Of a stretch of 64,000 nucleotides of DNA, positions 24,507-32,804 are shown piece by piece. How positions within the stretch are numbered: position 1 is the first letter of the stretch; each line of letters opens with the position of its first letter. This DNA is from 62-47 sp051954235 (lineage in GTDB: Bacteria; Pseudomonadota; Alphaproteobacteria; Rhizobiales; Xanthobacteraceae). The position numbers were made by a program, and so were the translations under genes. Below the pieces are notes generated by a model. That model had not been told where the DNA came from and did no database searches. It saw only the letters and a list, made by a program, of their open reading frames with translations. The DNA lies in the NCBI GenBank assembly GCA_051954235.1, contig JBQCHY010000004.1, positions 31,035 to 95,034 on the forward strand, in the 5' to 3' direction.

Positions 24507-25532
24507 ATGAAAACTTCAATTCGGGCCAAAATGCTCGCCGGTATGGGCGTGGCGGTCATGGTCGCTGCAGCCGCGCTGGCAACGACGGCGCCTTCGAATG
24601 CGGCTGGTCCGCGCGAAAAATTGCGCGAAGGGTTCGACAAAGCGCTCAAGGGCAAGACGGTGGCGTGGTCGCCGGTGTGGCTCGGCGTGCTGGAGTCCGA
24701 ATGGACGCGCGAGATGAAGAGCCGTTTCGATGATTACGGCATCAAGCTCATCACCCGCGACCCCAACATGAAATCCGACGTTCAACTCCAGACCGTCAGC
24801 GATTACATCAACGAAAAGCCCGACGTGATCGTGGTGCAGAACCCGAACGTGACGTTGCTGGCGCGTGAACTGAAGCGGGCGATGGACGCAGGCATCTATG
24901 TCGTTCAGGTCAACATGGCCTCGAACACCCTGACCGACGCCTATGTCGGCGTCGATGCGCAGGACCTGGGCCGCAAGATCGCACGCGAAGTCATCAGTCA
25001 GTGCGGCGGCGGCAAGGGCTCCGGCGAGATCGCTATCCTCGAAGGCGAGGCGACCGCGGCCTATTCGCTGGACATGAAGAATGGCGCGATGGAGGTGTTC
25101 AAGACCGATCCGTCGATCAAGGTCGTGTCCTCGCAGCCGACGAGCTGGGATGCCAACAAGGCGGGCGACATCACCACGACGGTGTTGCAGCAGCACCCGA
25201 ATCTTTGCGGGATCTTCAGCGTCTGGGGTCCGCAGACGGCGGGCGCCGCGCAGGCGATCAAGGCCGCCGGTCGGGGTGACAAGGTGAAGGTGTTCGTTGC
25301 CAGCGACGGTCAACCGGCGGATTGCGATCTGCTTGAGCAGGGTGCTTTCACCGCCAACCTGTCCTATCGCGCCGACGTGCAGGGCCAGACCATCGCGGAT
25401 GCGGTGATCGCGCTCCTTCAGAGCGGCGACAAGCCTGGTACCAAGCACATCGCTTACTATACGACGCCGGCTTGGGTGAAGTCGAAGGACGATCGCATGT
25501 ACTGCTTCACCGTGCCGAAGGGCGCGAAGTAG
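24507..25532 (+). CDS. Periplasmic sugar-type substrate-binding protein
   Basis: A 341-residue type I binding protein of the Peripla_BP_4 kind (ribose, galactose, autoinducer-2 and related ligands). The signal peptide (MKTSIRAKMLAG onward) likely ends near SNA-AGP at residue 33. The mature domain has EKPDVIVVQNP, YVGVDAQDLG and IAILEGEATAAYSLD, all typical of the two-lobed fold. AGGGAGGG lies before the ATG at 24507. The last segment with two Cys residues (QPADCD, MYCF) may form a disulfide. The ligand is not known; neighbouring beta-propellers suggest a lactone, ester or glycoside. Confidence 0.9.
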   Translation: MKTSIRAKMLAGMGVAVMVAAAALATTAPSNAAGPREKLREGFDKALKGKTVAWSPVWLGVLESEWTREMKSRFDDYGIKLITRDPNMKSDVQLQTVSDYINEKPDVIVVQNPNVTLLARELKRAMDAGIYVVQVNMASNTLTDAYVGVDAQDLGRKIAREVISQCGGGKGSGEIAILEGEATAAYSLDMKNGAMEVFKTDPSIKVVSSQPTSWDANKAGDITTTVLQQHPNLCGIFSVWGPQTAGAAQAIKAAGRGDKVKVFVASDGQPADCDLLEQGAFTANLSYRADVQGQTIADAVIALLQSGDKPGTKHIAYYTTPAWVKSKDDRMYCFTVPKGAK

Positions 25533-25578
25533 TCATCGACCAACGTTGCCCGTTGTCGAGCGGCGTGGATGCCTCCCG

Positions 25579-25642
25579 CTTGACGGCAGCGCGTCAAGGC
25601 AAAGACTCGAAGTCCCTCGCCGTTTCCGAGAAACGGTGAGGG
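25579..25642. other. Two intercistronic hairpins after the binding-protein gene
   Basis: CTTGACG/CGTCAAG (25579-25598, loop GCAGCG) is followed by CCCTCGCCGTTT/AAACGGTGAGGG (25614-25642, twelve pairs with one G-T). They lie between the binding-protein stop and the fused permease. Such stems commonly protect the binding-protein mRNA and lower downstream expression, giving excess binding protein. Confidence 0.55.
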
Positions 25643-25729
25643 GCTGCGACGCCGACCAACTCGACTCGGCTAATCCTTCATTCATTTTCTCCAGCTTTCC
25701 GGCCGCGCGCCGGAATCGGATTTGCGTTG

Positions 25730-27841
25730 ATGAAAAGCCTGCAGCGATTCTGGCATCGAAACTCACCCCAACTCTTCCTGGGCGAATTGCTCGAGAAGCG
25801 GTGGATGGAGCCGATCATCCCGTTCACGCTGACGATCGTGGTTTTTCTTGTCTTCGCTTCCACCATTCCCAACTACCTGAAGGCGAGCAGCCTTCAGGAA
25901 CTGATGCGGAATTTCGCGGAGCAGGGCATGGTCGCGGTGGCCATGGCCTTCTCCATTTTGTCGGGAGGCCTCGATCTTTCGGTCGGCGCTGTGTTCGCGA
26001 TGGCGAATTTCCTCGCCATCTATCTCTATCTCATTCTCGGCCTGCCGCTGCCGGTGATGGTCGTGCTGGTTATCCTGTTTGGTGCGGCGATGGGCGCGAT
26101 CAACGGCGGCCTCATCGCTTATGGCAAGACGCGGCCGTTCCTCACCACGCTGGTGGTGCTGATCATCGTCCGTGCCGCCTATAACAAGGTGACGGTGGCC
26201 TTCACGAATGAACTCGCCAGCATCGATCTCGGCTCCGGTGTTTGGGATTTCATGGGATCGGGCAAAATTCTCGGCATTCCGGTCAACATGGCTGCATTGA
26301 TTGTGCTGGCGGTGACGACGCATTTCTTCCTGACGCGCGTGAAGCCCGGCGTGCACATCATGGCGGTCGGCTCCAGCCGCAAGGCGGCGCGGCACGCCGG
26401 CGTCAACGTCAAGCGTGTACTGTTCTCGGCCTATGTCATTTCCGGTTCGATCGCGGCATTGGCTGGCATTTTCTATGCGGCGCGGCAGAACAGTTCGGGC
26501 ACCGATACCGGCGTCGGCTGGGAAATCAACGCGCTCGCCGCCGTGGTACTCGGCGGCATCAGCCTCGCCGGCGGACGCGGCACCATCGCGCGCGCGGTGA
26601 TGGGCGCGGCGATCATCTTCATGCTCATCAGCGGCATGGTGCGGCTCGGCATTTCCGGCAACCTGACCACCGCGATCATCGGCATCATTCTGCTTGTCGC
26701 GGTCGGCTTCAACGTGAAGTGGGTCAAGAACAAGGGCAAGGTGCTGCAGAAGGTCTATGTCACGCCGAGCTGGGTCGATTTCGAACCGCCGCCGTCGGTC
26801 GAGCGCGGCAGCGGGACGCCGTTCGCGGAGAACGATCGGCTCAAGAATGCCGAGGCGATCGCGCTCAACAAGATCGAGGGACCAGAGGACATCATCCTCG
26901 ACCGCAAGGACAACCTCTACACCGTCAACCGCAACGGCTCGATCATCCGCTTCCTCGCGCCGGACTACGAGGTGCGCGAGGAATTCGCCCGCATCGGCGG
27001 CCGCCCGCTGGGGCTGGCCTTCGACAAGGACCAGAATCTTCTCGTCTGCATCGCCGGCATGGGCGTCTACGGCGTAAAGCCGGACCGCACCATATTCAAG
27101 GTCACCGACCGCACGACTCGCACGCGCACGCGCCTCAAGGATGACTCGCGGCTCTATCTTGCCGACGATCTCGATGTCGCCCCCGACGGCAAGATTTATT
27201 TCAGCGAAGCCTCCACCCGCTACGAACTAGCCGACTGGGCGCTCGACGGTTTTGAGGGGCGCGGCAACGGGCGGCTGATCTGTCACGATCCGGCCACCGG
27301 CCTCACCAAAACCGTCCTCAAGAACCTCGCGTTCCCGAACGGAATATGTCTGTCGCACGACGGCCAATCGGTGCTGTGGGCGAGCACCTGGCTGTGTCAG
27401 ATCAACCGCTACTGGATCGCGGGGCCGAAAGCCGGCACCAGCGAAGTGCTGATCGATAATCTTCCGGGCTATTGCGACAACATCAATCGCGCGTCCGACG
27501 GCAAATACTGGCTCGCCTTCGTCGGCCTGCGCACGCCGGTCTACGATCTCGCGATGCGCAATCCCGGATTCCGCACCCGCATGGTGAAGCAGATTCCGCC
27601 GGACGAGTGGCTGTGTCCGGGCATCAACTTTGGTTGTGTTGTGAAATTCGACGATAACGGCGTGGTGACGGAATCGTTGTGGGATCCGGGCGGGCAGTCG
27701 CATCCGACCATCACCTCGATCCGCGAGCACAAGGGCTATCTCTATATCGGCGGCCTTGAGAACAACCGCATCGGTCGTATCCGCCTCGAGGGCGCCGATC
27801 CGACCTGGGAAGCCCACAAGTCCTATTGGGGAAGGGCCTGA
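25730..27841 (+). CDS. ABC permease fused to a strictosidine-synthase/SMP-30-like beta-propeller
   Basis: One uninterrupted 703-residue frame. Residues 1-331 are an RbsC-type permease (SGGLDLSVGAVFAMA, VLGGISLAGGRGT, about nine hydrophobic segments); normal permeases end here. A charged linker (KWVKNKGK, residues 330-337) suggests the C-terminus is cytoplasmic. Residues 376-703 match the strictosidine-synthase-like/SMP-30 propeller: GPEDI with Glu383, ADDLDVAPDGKIYFSEAS, FPNGICLS with Asn537, RYWIAGPKAG and PGYCDNI with Asp583. Glu383, Asn537 and Asp583 fall where the family's metal ligands lie. I infer a transporter carrying its own hydrolase-like domain on the inner face. Start at ATG 25730; a TTG precedes it. 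The next gene begins four bases after the stop. Confidence 0.88.
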   Translation: MKSLQRFWHRNSPQLFLGELLEKRWMEPIIPFTLTIVVFLVFASTIPNYLKASSLQELMRNFAEQGMVAVAMAFSILSGGLDLSVGAVFAMANFLAIYLYLILGLPLPVMVVLVILFGAAMGAINGGLIAYGKTRPFLTTLVVLIIVRAAYNKVTVAFTNELASIDLGSGVWDFMGSGKILGIPVNMAALIVLAVTTHFFLTRVKPGVHIMAVGSSRKAARHAGVNVKRVLFSAYVISGSIAALAGIFYAARQNSSGTDTGVGWEINALAAVVLGGISLAGGRGTIARAVMGAAIIFMLISGMVRLGISGNLTTAIIGIILLVAVGFNVKWVKNKGKVLQKVYVTPSWVDFEPPPSVERGSGTPFAENDRLKNAEAIALNKIEGPEDIILDRKDNLYTVNRNGSIIRFLAPDYEVREEFARIGGRPLGLAFDKDQNLLVCIAGMGVYGVKPDRTIFKVTDRTTRTRTRLKDDSRLYLADDLDVAPDGKIYFSEASTRYELADWALDGFEGRGNGRLICHDPATGLTKTVLKNLAFPNGICLSHDGQSVLWASTWLCQINRYWIAGPKAGTSEVLIDNLPGYCDNINRASDGKYWLAFVGLRTPVYDLAMRNPGFRTRMVKQIPPDEWLCPGINFGCVVKFDDNGVVTESLWDPGGQSHPTITSIREHKGYLYIGGLENNRIGRIRLEGADPTWEAHKSYWGRA

Positions 27842-27844
27842 GCC

Positions 27845-28963
27845 ATGTCCCTGCTTGGCGATATCATTGACCGCGTGCTGTTTCCGAACCGCGAGATTCA
27901 CGGCATCCCGGTGCTCGACGGCGCATTCTCGCCTAACCAGCGGCTCGACCAGACGCGCCGGCTTGGCGGCGAGATCGAGCGGCCCGACGACATTGCGCTC
28001 GGACAGGATGGCGCGCTTTACGTTTCGACTGGAAACCGCATCCTGCGTTGCACGGGCAATGACTTCGAAATGCGCGACGTGTTCGCAACGCTCGATGGCG
28101 AGGTGGGCGGGCTTGCCGCCGCATCTGATGGCCGGTTGCTTGCTTGCGTTGCCGGGAAAGGCCTTGTTGCGCTCTCGCCCTCCGGCAAGGTCGTGGGCCA
28201 ACTCAACAGCGCTGGCGGCGAGACGATCGTTTGTCCGCTATCGGTGACGGTCGCGCCGGATGGCGCGCTCTATCTCACCGACGGCTCGCGCAACAATGCA
28301 CCAGAAAACTGGCTTAGAGACCTGATGCAAAATCGGACACCGTCGGGCCGTCTCATCGTCTGCAGCGCCTCGCTCGGTGACGCGAAGGTCGTCGCGGACA
28401 AGCTCGCGTGGCCGCTCGGTGTCGTCGTGTCCGGCGACGGCAAGGAGGTGTGGGTCGCCGAATCGTGGAGCCATCGCCTGAGCGCCTTCTCGCGCAGCGG
28501 CGGCGGCAAGCGCGTCATCGTCAAGAACTACACCGGCTATCCAGGGCGGCTTTCCCGCGATGCCTCCGGCGAAGTCTGGATGTCGTTTCTCGCGTTGCGC
28601 ACGCAGCTCACTGAATTCGTCCTGCGCGAACGGGCGTTCTGCGAGGAGATGATGCGCACTGTGCCGACCGACCTCTGGATCGGCCCGGCGCTCGACGGCC
28701 GCCTCAATCCGCGCGAGCCGACGCAGATTGGTCGCATCAAGAAACTCGGCATTCAAAAGCCCTGGGCGCCGCCGCGTTCCTACGGCCTCGTGGCCCGGCT
28801 CGATGCAAAGGGCGAGGCGGTCGAGACGCTCCATAGTCGCGTCGATGGCCGTGTTCATGGCGTCACCGCCGTCCGCCCGATCGGCTCGCGTGTGATCGCC
28901 GTATCCAAGGGCCGGGATTGCCTCGTCGAACTGCCGCTCGCTCGCGGCGCGCAAGAAGGATGA
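27845..28963 (+). CDS. Free-standing strictosidine-synthase-like beta-propeller (diverged paralogue)
   Basis: A 372-residue protein, clearly related to the propeller part of the preceding fusion: ERPDDIAL against EGPEDIIL, LLACVAGKGLVAL against LLVCIAGMGVYGV, and a shared ALRT/GLRT region. Two signature sites are lost: the PNG motif is WPLG (Leu191) and GYCDNI is GYPGRL (Gly234, Arg235). If those residues bind the metal, this copy cannot do so in the usual way. No signal peptide is seen. It lies between the fusion (four-base gap) and the ATPase (ATGA overlap), so it is made with the transporter. A regulatory or scaffolding partner of the fused domain is possible; other ligand chemistry cannot be excluded. 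Confidence 0.82.
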   Translation: MSLLGDIIDRVLFPNREIHGIPVLDGAFSPNQRLDQTRRLGGEIERPDDIALGQDGALYVSTGNRILRCTGNDFEMRDVFATLDGEVGGLAAASDGRLLACVAGKGLVALSPSGKVVGQLNSAGGETIVCPLSVTVAPDGALYLTDGSRNNAPENWLRDLMQNRTPSGRLIVCSASLGDAKVVADKLAWPLGVVVSGDGKEVWVAESWSHRLSAFSRSGGGKRVIVKNYTGYPGRLSRDASGEVWMSFLALRTQLTEFVLRERAFCEEMMRTVPTDLWIGPALDGRLNPREPTQIGRIKKLGIQKPWAPPRSYGLVARLDAKGEAVETLHSRVDGRVHGVTAVRPIGSRVIAVSKGRDCLVELPLARGAQEG

Positions 28964-30501
28964 ACGCCATGCCGGCGGGACAAGGCGCACAGGCGCCGCT
29001 GCTTCAGATCGTCAACGGCAGTAAGGTCTATGGCGGCCTGCACGCGATCGACGGAGTGAATTTCGAGCTGCGTCCGGGCGAGATCCATGCGCTGCTCGGC
29101 GAAAACGGCGCGGGCAAATCGACGCTATGCAAGGCGATCGCCGGCGCGATCGTGCTGACCTCGGGCGACTACCTGATCGAAGGGCAGAAAGTCAGCTTCG
29201 CCTCGCCGAAGGAAGCGCTCGAGGGTGGCGTCGCGATGGTTTACCAGGAATCGAGTCTCGTCCCGTCGATGACGGTGGCGCAGAATCTCGAACTCGGCAT
29301 GGAGAAGTGGGTCACGGTCTACAGCAAGATCAACATCGCTGCGACGCAGTCCTTGCAATCGATGAATTTCAACGTCGATCCGCTGGTGCTGGTGGAGAAT
29401 CTCGGCACCGCCAAGCGGCAGATGGTCGAGATCGTGCGCGCCGTGCGCCACAACGCGCAGGTCTTTATTTTCGACGAGCCGACTGCCTCGCTGACGCCGG
29501 AAGAGACGCAGCATCTATTCCACCTTCTCAACACGCTGAAGGAGAAGGGCGCGGGCATCATTTTCATTTCGCACGCCCTCGAGGAGGCATTGAACATCGC
29601 CGACCGCATCACCGTGTTGCGCGACGGTAAGCTGGTTGCGACCGTTCCCGCGAAGGAGGTGACACGGGATTCTTTGGTGCGGATGATGGTCGGTCGCGAG
29701 GAGACGGCGGCACAATATGCGACCCACGGTGCCGATCCCGGTGCGCCGAAGCCGCACGCGCAGCGTGGCGACAAGGTTCTGTCGGTCGAGAACGTGACGA
29801 TGGGCAGCATCGTCAAGAATATGTCGTTCTCGGTGTTCGATGGCGAGGTCGTCGGCATCTTCGGACTGGTCGGTGCCGGACGCTCCGAGATCGCGCAGAT
29901 CGTCAGCGGCGCGCGCAAGCGCAACTTTCTGCGCGGCGGCATGATCTATCTCCGCGACAAACCCATCCGTTACCGCGTACCACGTCAGGCGGTGCGCGAC
30001 GGCATCGCCTATATCACCGAGGACCGCAAGGTCGACGGCTTCTTCGAGACCATGACGGTTGACCAGAATATCTATCTCGGCTTCCTGTCGTCGCCACGTG
30101 TGAAGCGGTTCCTCTATTCGGCACAAGAGATGAAGCGCGTTGCCGATCAATGGATTTCGTCGCTTTCGATTTCAGCGCTGAAGCGGACGTTGAAGATCGT
30201 TGAATACTCCGGCGGCAACCAGCAGAAGGTGGTGGTCGGAAAGTCGCTTGCTCAGGAGCCGACGGTGGTGATCTTCGACGAGCCAACGCGGGGCGTCGAC
30301 GTGAGCGCTATTCCGCAGATTCACGCCGCGATTCGCGGCCTTGCTGCCGAAAGCAAGGCGGTGGTTGTTATTTCTTCCTATCTGCCGGAAATTCTGGCTA
30401 TCTCGGATCGCATTCTGGTCGCGCGCGGCGGCCGTATCGTCGAGGAAATGGCACGCGCGGATGCTACCGAAGACAAGATCATGTACGCTGCGATTCACTG
30501 A
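28960..30501 (+). CDS. Sugar-type ABC transporter ATPase, tandem domains (RbsA family)
   Basis: A 513-residue protein with two ATPase halves. The first has Walker A GENGAGKST and Walker B FIFDEPTASL. The second has the degenerate P-loop GLVGAGRSE typical of RbsA/XylG, signature YSGGNQQKVVVGKSL and Walker B VIFDEPTRGVD. It energises the pair of permeases encoded upstream. The start at 28960 makes an ATGA overlap with the propeller gene; GAAGG precedes it. With the binding protein and two permeases the importer is complete. Confidence 0.92.
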   Translation: MNAMPAGQGAQAPLLQIVNGSKVYGGLHAIDGVNFELRPGEIHALLGENGAGKSTLCKAIAGAIVLTSGDYLIEGQKVSFASPKEALEGGVAMVYQESSLVPSMTVAQNLELGMEKWVTVYSKINIAATQSLQSMNFNVDPLVLVENLGTAKRQMVEIVRAVRHNAQVFIFDEPTASLTPEETQHLFHLLNTLKEKGAGIIFISHALEEALNIADRITVLRDGKLVATVPAKEVTRDSLVRMMVGREETAAQYATHGADPGAPKPHAQRGDKVLSVENVTMGSIVKNMSFSVFDGEVVGIFGLVGAGRSEIAQIVSGARKRNFLRGGMIYLRDKPIRYRVPRQAVRDGIAYITEDRKVDGFFETMTVDQNIYLGFLSSPRVKRFLYSAQEMKRVADQWISSLSISALKRTLKIVEYSGGNQQKVVVGKSLAQEPTVVIFDEPTRGVDVSAIPQIHAAIRGLAAESKAVVVISSYLPEILAISDRILVARGGRIVEEMARADATEDKIMYAAIH

Positions 30502-30530
30502 CCCCAAGAGCCTTTCATGAGTAGTCCTTC

Positions 30531-31316
30531 ATGAGTGCTTTTCAGCAGTCTCCGAATTGGAAAGACGCGGCGCGGGACGCCGATGACGATAACCCGGAGG
30601 ACGGCCGCTTGATGAGCGAGCGGATCGCAAGCGAGATCCGCAACGCGGTTCTCAGCGGTGAAATGCGCCCGGGAATGCGTATCCGGCAAGAACTTCTGGC
30701 CGCGCATTTCGGTGCCAGCCGCATTCCGGTGCGCGAGGCGTTGAAGCAACTCGAGAACGAAGGGCTTGTTGCTCTGGCGCCGAACCGGGGTGCCTGGATT
30801 GCGGACGTCAATTCGGAAGAATCAATCGAAATCTACAAAATCCGCGAGGCCGTGGAGCCGCTCGCTCTCGGTGAAAGCGTGCCGAACCTGACCGACGACG
30901 AAATCGAGGCGCTCGATCGCATCGTTCACGAACTTGAACACATCACCGTTTTCGAGGATTACATTCAGCTCGATCGCGAATTCCACCTGCGCACCTATGC
31001 GGGCGCGCGGATGCCGCAGCTTCTGGCGATGGTCGAGCGGTTCTGGAACAGCACGCAGCATTTCCGAAGGCGGTTCCTTGAGGATGTCTATGCTCGGCAC
31101 GGATTTCCGTTTTCCGATCCGCAGCATCTGTTGCTGATGGACGCGATCCGGGCGCGCGATGTCGATGCCGCGCAGGTGATGATTCGTCTGCATATTCGCC
31201 GAACACGTCTCTTGATAGAAGCAACAGCGAACGATGCGGCTGAGCCAGCGAACCGTGTGCCGTTGCCTCGGGGCCGCCAACAGGCATCCTACGGGAAAAA
31301 AACTCCTCGCAAATAA
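30531..31316 (+). CDS. GntR-family regulator, FCD type
   Basis: A 261-residue regulator. The winged helix covers residues 24-92 (SERIASEIRNAVLSG, then HFGASRIPVREALKQLE). The FCD ligand domain follows, with LDREFHLRTYAGA and HLLLMDAIRARD, where Asp/His residues commonly hold a metal. It starts 30 bases after the ATPase gene in the same direction; the ribosome site is weak and an internal ATG at about residue 26 is an alternative start. It is the natural candidate to bind the TTGGATACA boxes at 23380-23408, with the imported compound or its product as ligand. Confidence 0.88.
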   Translation: MSAFQQSPNWKDAARDADDDNPEDGRLMSERIASEIRNAVLSGEMRPGMRIRQELLAAHFGASRIPVREALKQLENEGLVALAPNRGAWIADVNSEESIEIYKIREAVEPLALGESVPNLTDDEIEALDRIVHELEHITVFEDYIQLDREFHLRTYAGARMPQLLAMVERFWNSTQHFRRRFLEDVYARHGFPFSDPQHLLLMDAIRARDVDAAQVMIRLHIRRTRLLIEATANDAAEPANRVPLPRGRQQASYGKKTPRK

Positions 31317-31397
31317 CTTCGGAAAACAGCACGCGTCGCTGCTGATGTTGGCCGATCATCCTGTAACTGCCGCCGCAGAGTCTGTACGCGCGCACAA

Positions 31398-31425
31398 CGG
31401 AGCCGAAGCGTCAGCTTCGGCTCCG
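31398..31425 (+). terminator. Hairpin terminator after the GntR gene
   Basis: A perfect 12-bp stem, CGGAGCCGAAGC and its complement, with a four-base loop GTCA, followed by CTGATTGTTTG. It lies 82 bases past the gntR stop and before the convergent DUF1236 gene, so it probably ends the importer transcript. The T-run is poor. Confidence 0.7.
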
Positions 31426-31490
31426 CTGATTGTTTGAGATCAGCATCGACTCCTGCGACAGGTCGATGGGCAGATCTCCTTCGTTATCGA

Positions 31491-32219
31491 TCAGGCCTCG
31501 AGCACTGCGACGATCTCATACGTGCGCGGGTTGACGACGATGATCTGTTCCCGAACCAGGAAGAACTCGTAACCGCGCCAATCCGGATAAACCGTTACGA
31601 TATCGGCCGGAAGCGGATGAAAGTGCACCGTTCGCGGAACGCGGGTACCGACCGAAATGTTGAAATTGACGTTTGTTTCCGGTTTGACGTGCTGCTCGCG
31701 AATGACGGTGGTGATTTTGGTTCGCTGCTCGGTTGAAAGCTTGGCCCCAGCGCCAGCCTGGCCGGTCGTGGTCTGCGAGCGAGTTTCTGAGCGTTGCGTT
31801 CCGTTCTGAGTATCAGTGCCGCGACGCTCCGCGTTCATGTTGTCGTTCTTACGCATGCCCTCGGTCTCGGAACTCTTTGTCCGGTCGCCTTTCGAGCGTT
31901 CCTCGCTGGACTGATGTCCCTTCGTTTCATTCGAACGCATGTCTTGAGCGTTCTGGTGCGAACCCCTTCCGCTCTCGCCGGATTGAGTCGATTCCTGACG
32001 CGGGGTATTCCCGCGGGAATTCTCGGACGGCTGGCTCCGGTTCATTTGCGTGTGTGAGGACTCCGAGCCCGACTGCGGCGCGGTGGATGGCGAGTGCTGC
32101 GTGGAAGTTCCGGTTGAAGGCGTATCCTTGGCACCGCCGGCGCTTTGGCCGAAGGCCACGCTTGTTCCGGCGAGCAGCGCCAACGCTGCGATAGAGGTCA
32201 TAAATCGGCTGCGCATCAT
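31491..32219 (-). CDS. Secreted low-complexity protein with DUF1236-like C-terminus
   Basis: A 242-residue exported protein. The signal peptide (SRFMTSIAALALLAG) probably ends at VAFGQ. Residues about 25-150 are highly hydrophilic and rich in Ser, Thr, Gln, Glu, Arg and Asn, so likely disordered. The C-terminal 60 residues (VGTRVPRTVHFHPLP, then IIVVNPRTYEIVAVLEA) match the DUF1236 domain common in Bradyrhizobium-type bacteria, whose function is unknown. Start at 32219, where GGAGAGAG lies upstream; the adjoining ATG at 32216 is equally possible. The single-gene unit converges on the importer operon. Confidence 0.82.
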   Translation of the reverse strand: MMRSRFMTSIAALALLAGTSVAFGQSAGGAKDTPSTGTSTQHSPSTAPQSGSESSHTQMNRSQPSENSRGNTPRQESTQSGESGRGSHQNAQDMRSNETKGHQSSEERSKGDRTKSSETEGMRKNDNMNAERRGTDTQNGTQRSETRSQTTTGQAGAGAKLSTEQRTKITTVIREQHVKPETNVNFNISVGTRVPRTVHFHPLPADIVTVYPDWRGYEFFLVREQIIVVNPRTYEIVAVLEA

Positions 32220-32804
32220 GTCTCTCTCCTCTTTCTTGATTCGCACCTCCTCAATAACAAGACAAAATCAACGTCGTTCCTGAGGGTAGTGGTTGAATTA
32301 AGTAGGAGCGATCAATGCCGAATGATCTATCTGGTGATGCTGTCAACCGGAACTTTGCTCGGACATGAAGCGGCGAAGCCCTCGTCCCGATTGCGCCATC
32401 GTTGCTGAGGGATGATCGTGCAAGCGACGAGCGAGGCCGCCGGGTAGGATTTGAGTGGAACGCCGTTGATCTGAACCTGTTCGGAGTTCCGGAACGAATG
32501 TTCACTCCGATGAGGTGATTAGTTCCTCCGATCAGCATGAGGCTTCTGATGATAGGCGAGGTTATGTCTTCAATCGCACATACAGCTGGATCATGCATTC
32601 CGAGGATTATGAAGATTTATCAGAGAGCAATAACCCCGAAGAGGCAAGTAAGCTTAACCTTTGTACAGGATCATCCGTCGTCAAAGGACGTAACGTCGGC
32701 TCTGATTTGGCTTTGCCATATCGGAGCCGACGGAAATGATGGACGTTGGAATCGAGAAAATCGTTCTTGGAACGAGATCGCTTCGGTGTCGCCGTCGTGA
32801 ACGA
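32220..32804. other. Gene-poor region with one hairpin
   Basis: 585 bases, lower in GC than the surroundings. I see no convincing gene. A tiny 17-codon frame at 32315-32368 has a good AGGAG site but no recognisable product. A 13-pair stem with one G-T (32694-32706 with 32720-32732, CGTCGGCT core) lies 72 bases downstream of the minus-strand ligase stop and may mark its transcript end. Confidence 0.5.
32694..32732 (-). terminator. Possible transcript-end hairpin of the ligase-TetR unit
   Basis: A 13-pair stem (one G-T) with a 13-base loop, downstream of the acyl-CoA ligase on the minus strand. No T-run follows, so it could be a processing or stability element rather than an intrinsic terminator. 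Confidence 0.35.

Noticed and set aside
32515..32800. Small overlapping frames in the gene-poor region
   Set aside because: No ribosome site, no homology-like pattern and several frames of similar length; not supported as genes.
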